From: Chloroflexota bacterium
Lineage (GTDB): Bacteria > Chloroflexota > Anaerolineae > Caldilineales > Caldilineaceae
DNA: 5,428 bases
Direction of reading: 5' to 3'
NCBI GenBank assembly: GCA_016199425.1
Contig: JACQGT010000531.1
Location: 1-5,428 of the forward strand
Positions within the stretch are counted from its first letter, which is position 1; each line of letters begins with the position of its first letter. Of the stretch, positions 4,785-5,428 are shown one piece after another. Below the pieces are notes generated by a model. The model was given only the letters and a program-made list of their open reading frames with translations. It did no database searches and was not told the DNA's origin. The translations under genes were made by a program, and so were the position numbers.

Positions 4785-5428
4785 TCACCTCACAGAATCG
4801 AGAAGTTTCTGATGGATTGAGCGGTCATTGTCAGTTGCAACACCAGTCGCAAGCAGAGCGTTAGACGCTTCTAAGGCTTGGGCGAACTGCCTGTTCTTCT
4901 TTAGCGCTTTCAACTTGGCTCTATGGGCCTTTGCTACCAAGTATATTGGTGCATCTGGTCGTTGGCTAGAGTCCGGGTACTCTCGAACAGCCCGAAGATG
5001 CAGATCTTGGCCGACACGAATCGCTTCGTCGAATTCGCCAGCTCTGTAAAGACCTTCGACGTATGAGCATAGAAAAGGATCGTATCCCCTTATCTTTTTG
5101 TAGACCTCCCTGAAAAGTTCTAGACCCCGTGACAAGTTACGCACAATTGCTTCATCAACATAGAGCCTTGCAAGATACAGTGCGTACTGTGTAGCGTTTC
5201 GACCCTTCTGAGTCTTCTCAAGCTCGTAGGCTCGTTCCCAATGCCGAATGGCGTGCTCATAATTCGGTTTTCGCTGGTCACCTCTAACATAATTAAACGT
5301 ATAGACATACCAGCCGCCACCTATTGCACTTTCAAATGCTGCTGAATTGCTATTTTGGAACGCTTGTTCGGCTTCCTTGAGTAGTTGCAGCAACTCAAAT
5401 TCGGATAATTCTTTGCCCGAACCAAGCA
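4785..5428 (-). CDS. Helical-repeat (TPR-like) protein, C-terminal part (partial, cut by right edge)
   Basis: The frame is open to the right edge, giving about 213 visible residues. The first candidate start inside (TTG at 5393) has no ribosome binding site and similar-looking helical protein continues upstream of it (GKELSEFE), so the gene very likely begins outside the window. The chain is almost all amphipathic helices spaced like TPR hairpins: NYEHAIRHWERAYELE, TQYALYLARLYVDEA, LSRGLELFREVYKKI, YVEGLYRAGEFDEAIRVGQD, VAKAHRAKLKALKKNRQFAQALEASNALLA. This suggests a protein-interaction solenoid; any catalytic domain would be in the missing N-terminal part. It stops at TGA 4785-4787, and an attC-like site lies about 220 bp downstream, so it appears to belong to the cassette preceding the HEPN-like one. 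Base composition is AT-rich like that gene. Function unknown. Confidence 0.75.
   Translation of the reverse strand, partial: LGSGKELSEFELLQLLKEAEQAFQNSNSAAFESAIGGGWYVYTFNYVRGDQRKPNYEHAIRHWERAYELEKTQKGRNATQYALYLARLYVDEAIVRNLSRGLELFREVYKKIRGYDPFLCSYVEGLYRAGEFDEAIRVGQDLHLRAVREYPDSSQRPDAPIYLVAKAHRAKLKALKKNRQFAQALEASNALLATGVATDNDRSIHQKLLDSVR

Noticed and set aside
4477..4788. 103-codon minus-strand frame overlapping the TPR-like stop (GTGA)
   Set aside because: It reads straight through the attC-like structure, has no ribosome binding site and uneven codon use; likely chance.

Overview
The window looks like a piece of a high-GC chromosome, probably a Chloroflexota (Anaerolineae-type) bacterium or a similar repeat-rich environmental lineage. 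This guess rests on GC-rich metabolic genes, an F420/flavin luciferase-like oxidoreductase and several families of short palindromic or heptameric repeats between and inside genes. No marker gene fixes the taxonomy.

The left part (1-2850) is ordinary metabolic backbone. A hydantoinase B / 5-oxoprolinase-type subunit runs rightward and is cut by the left edge. An aldo/keto reductase and a luciferase-like (LLM) oxidoreductase run leftward in tandem and may be co-transcribed. A GC-rich inverted/direct repeat sits in frame inside the hydantoinase gene, and heptameric repeat arrays occupy both gene ends at 756-837 and 1858-1911.

A junk-like interval (2850-3180) holds a perfect 15-bp palindrome, a second short dispersed repeat and a broken small ORF with a good ribosome binding site.

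The right part (3180-5428) changes character: the genes are visibly more AT-rich and are spaced by structures that read as integron attC recombination sites. A full attC-like site (4475-4561, minus orientation) has R''/R' core boxes, L''/L' arms that pair almost perfectly, a single unpaired A in L'', and a variable loop. A second site (3180-3251) has the same R''-10 nt-L'' layout but lacks the L' and R' half. Between them lies one cassette carrying a 387-aa protein with a C-terminal HEPN-like R-x4-H motif, a possible RNase toxin or defence protein. The upstream cassette carries the C-terminal part of a helical-repeat (TPR-like) protein. No integrase is in the window, so this is best called a fragment of a cassette array (possibly an integrase-less attC cluster) abutting the chromosomal backbone at about 3180.

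The most interesting inference is a gene-cassette array with a candidate HEPN effector in a lineage not usually associated with integrons. The attC calls rest on structure seen by eye and need a covariance-model check.
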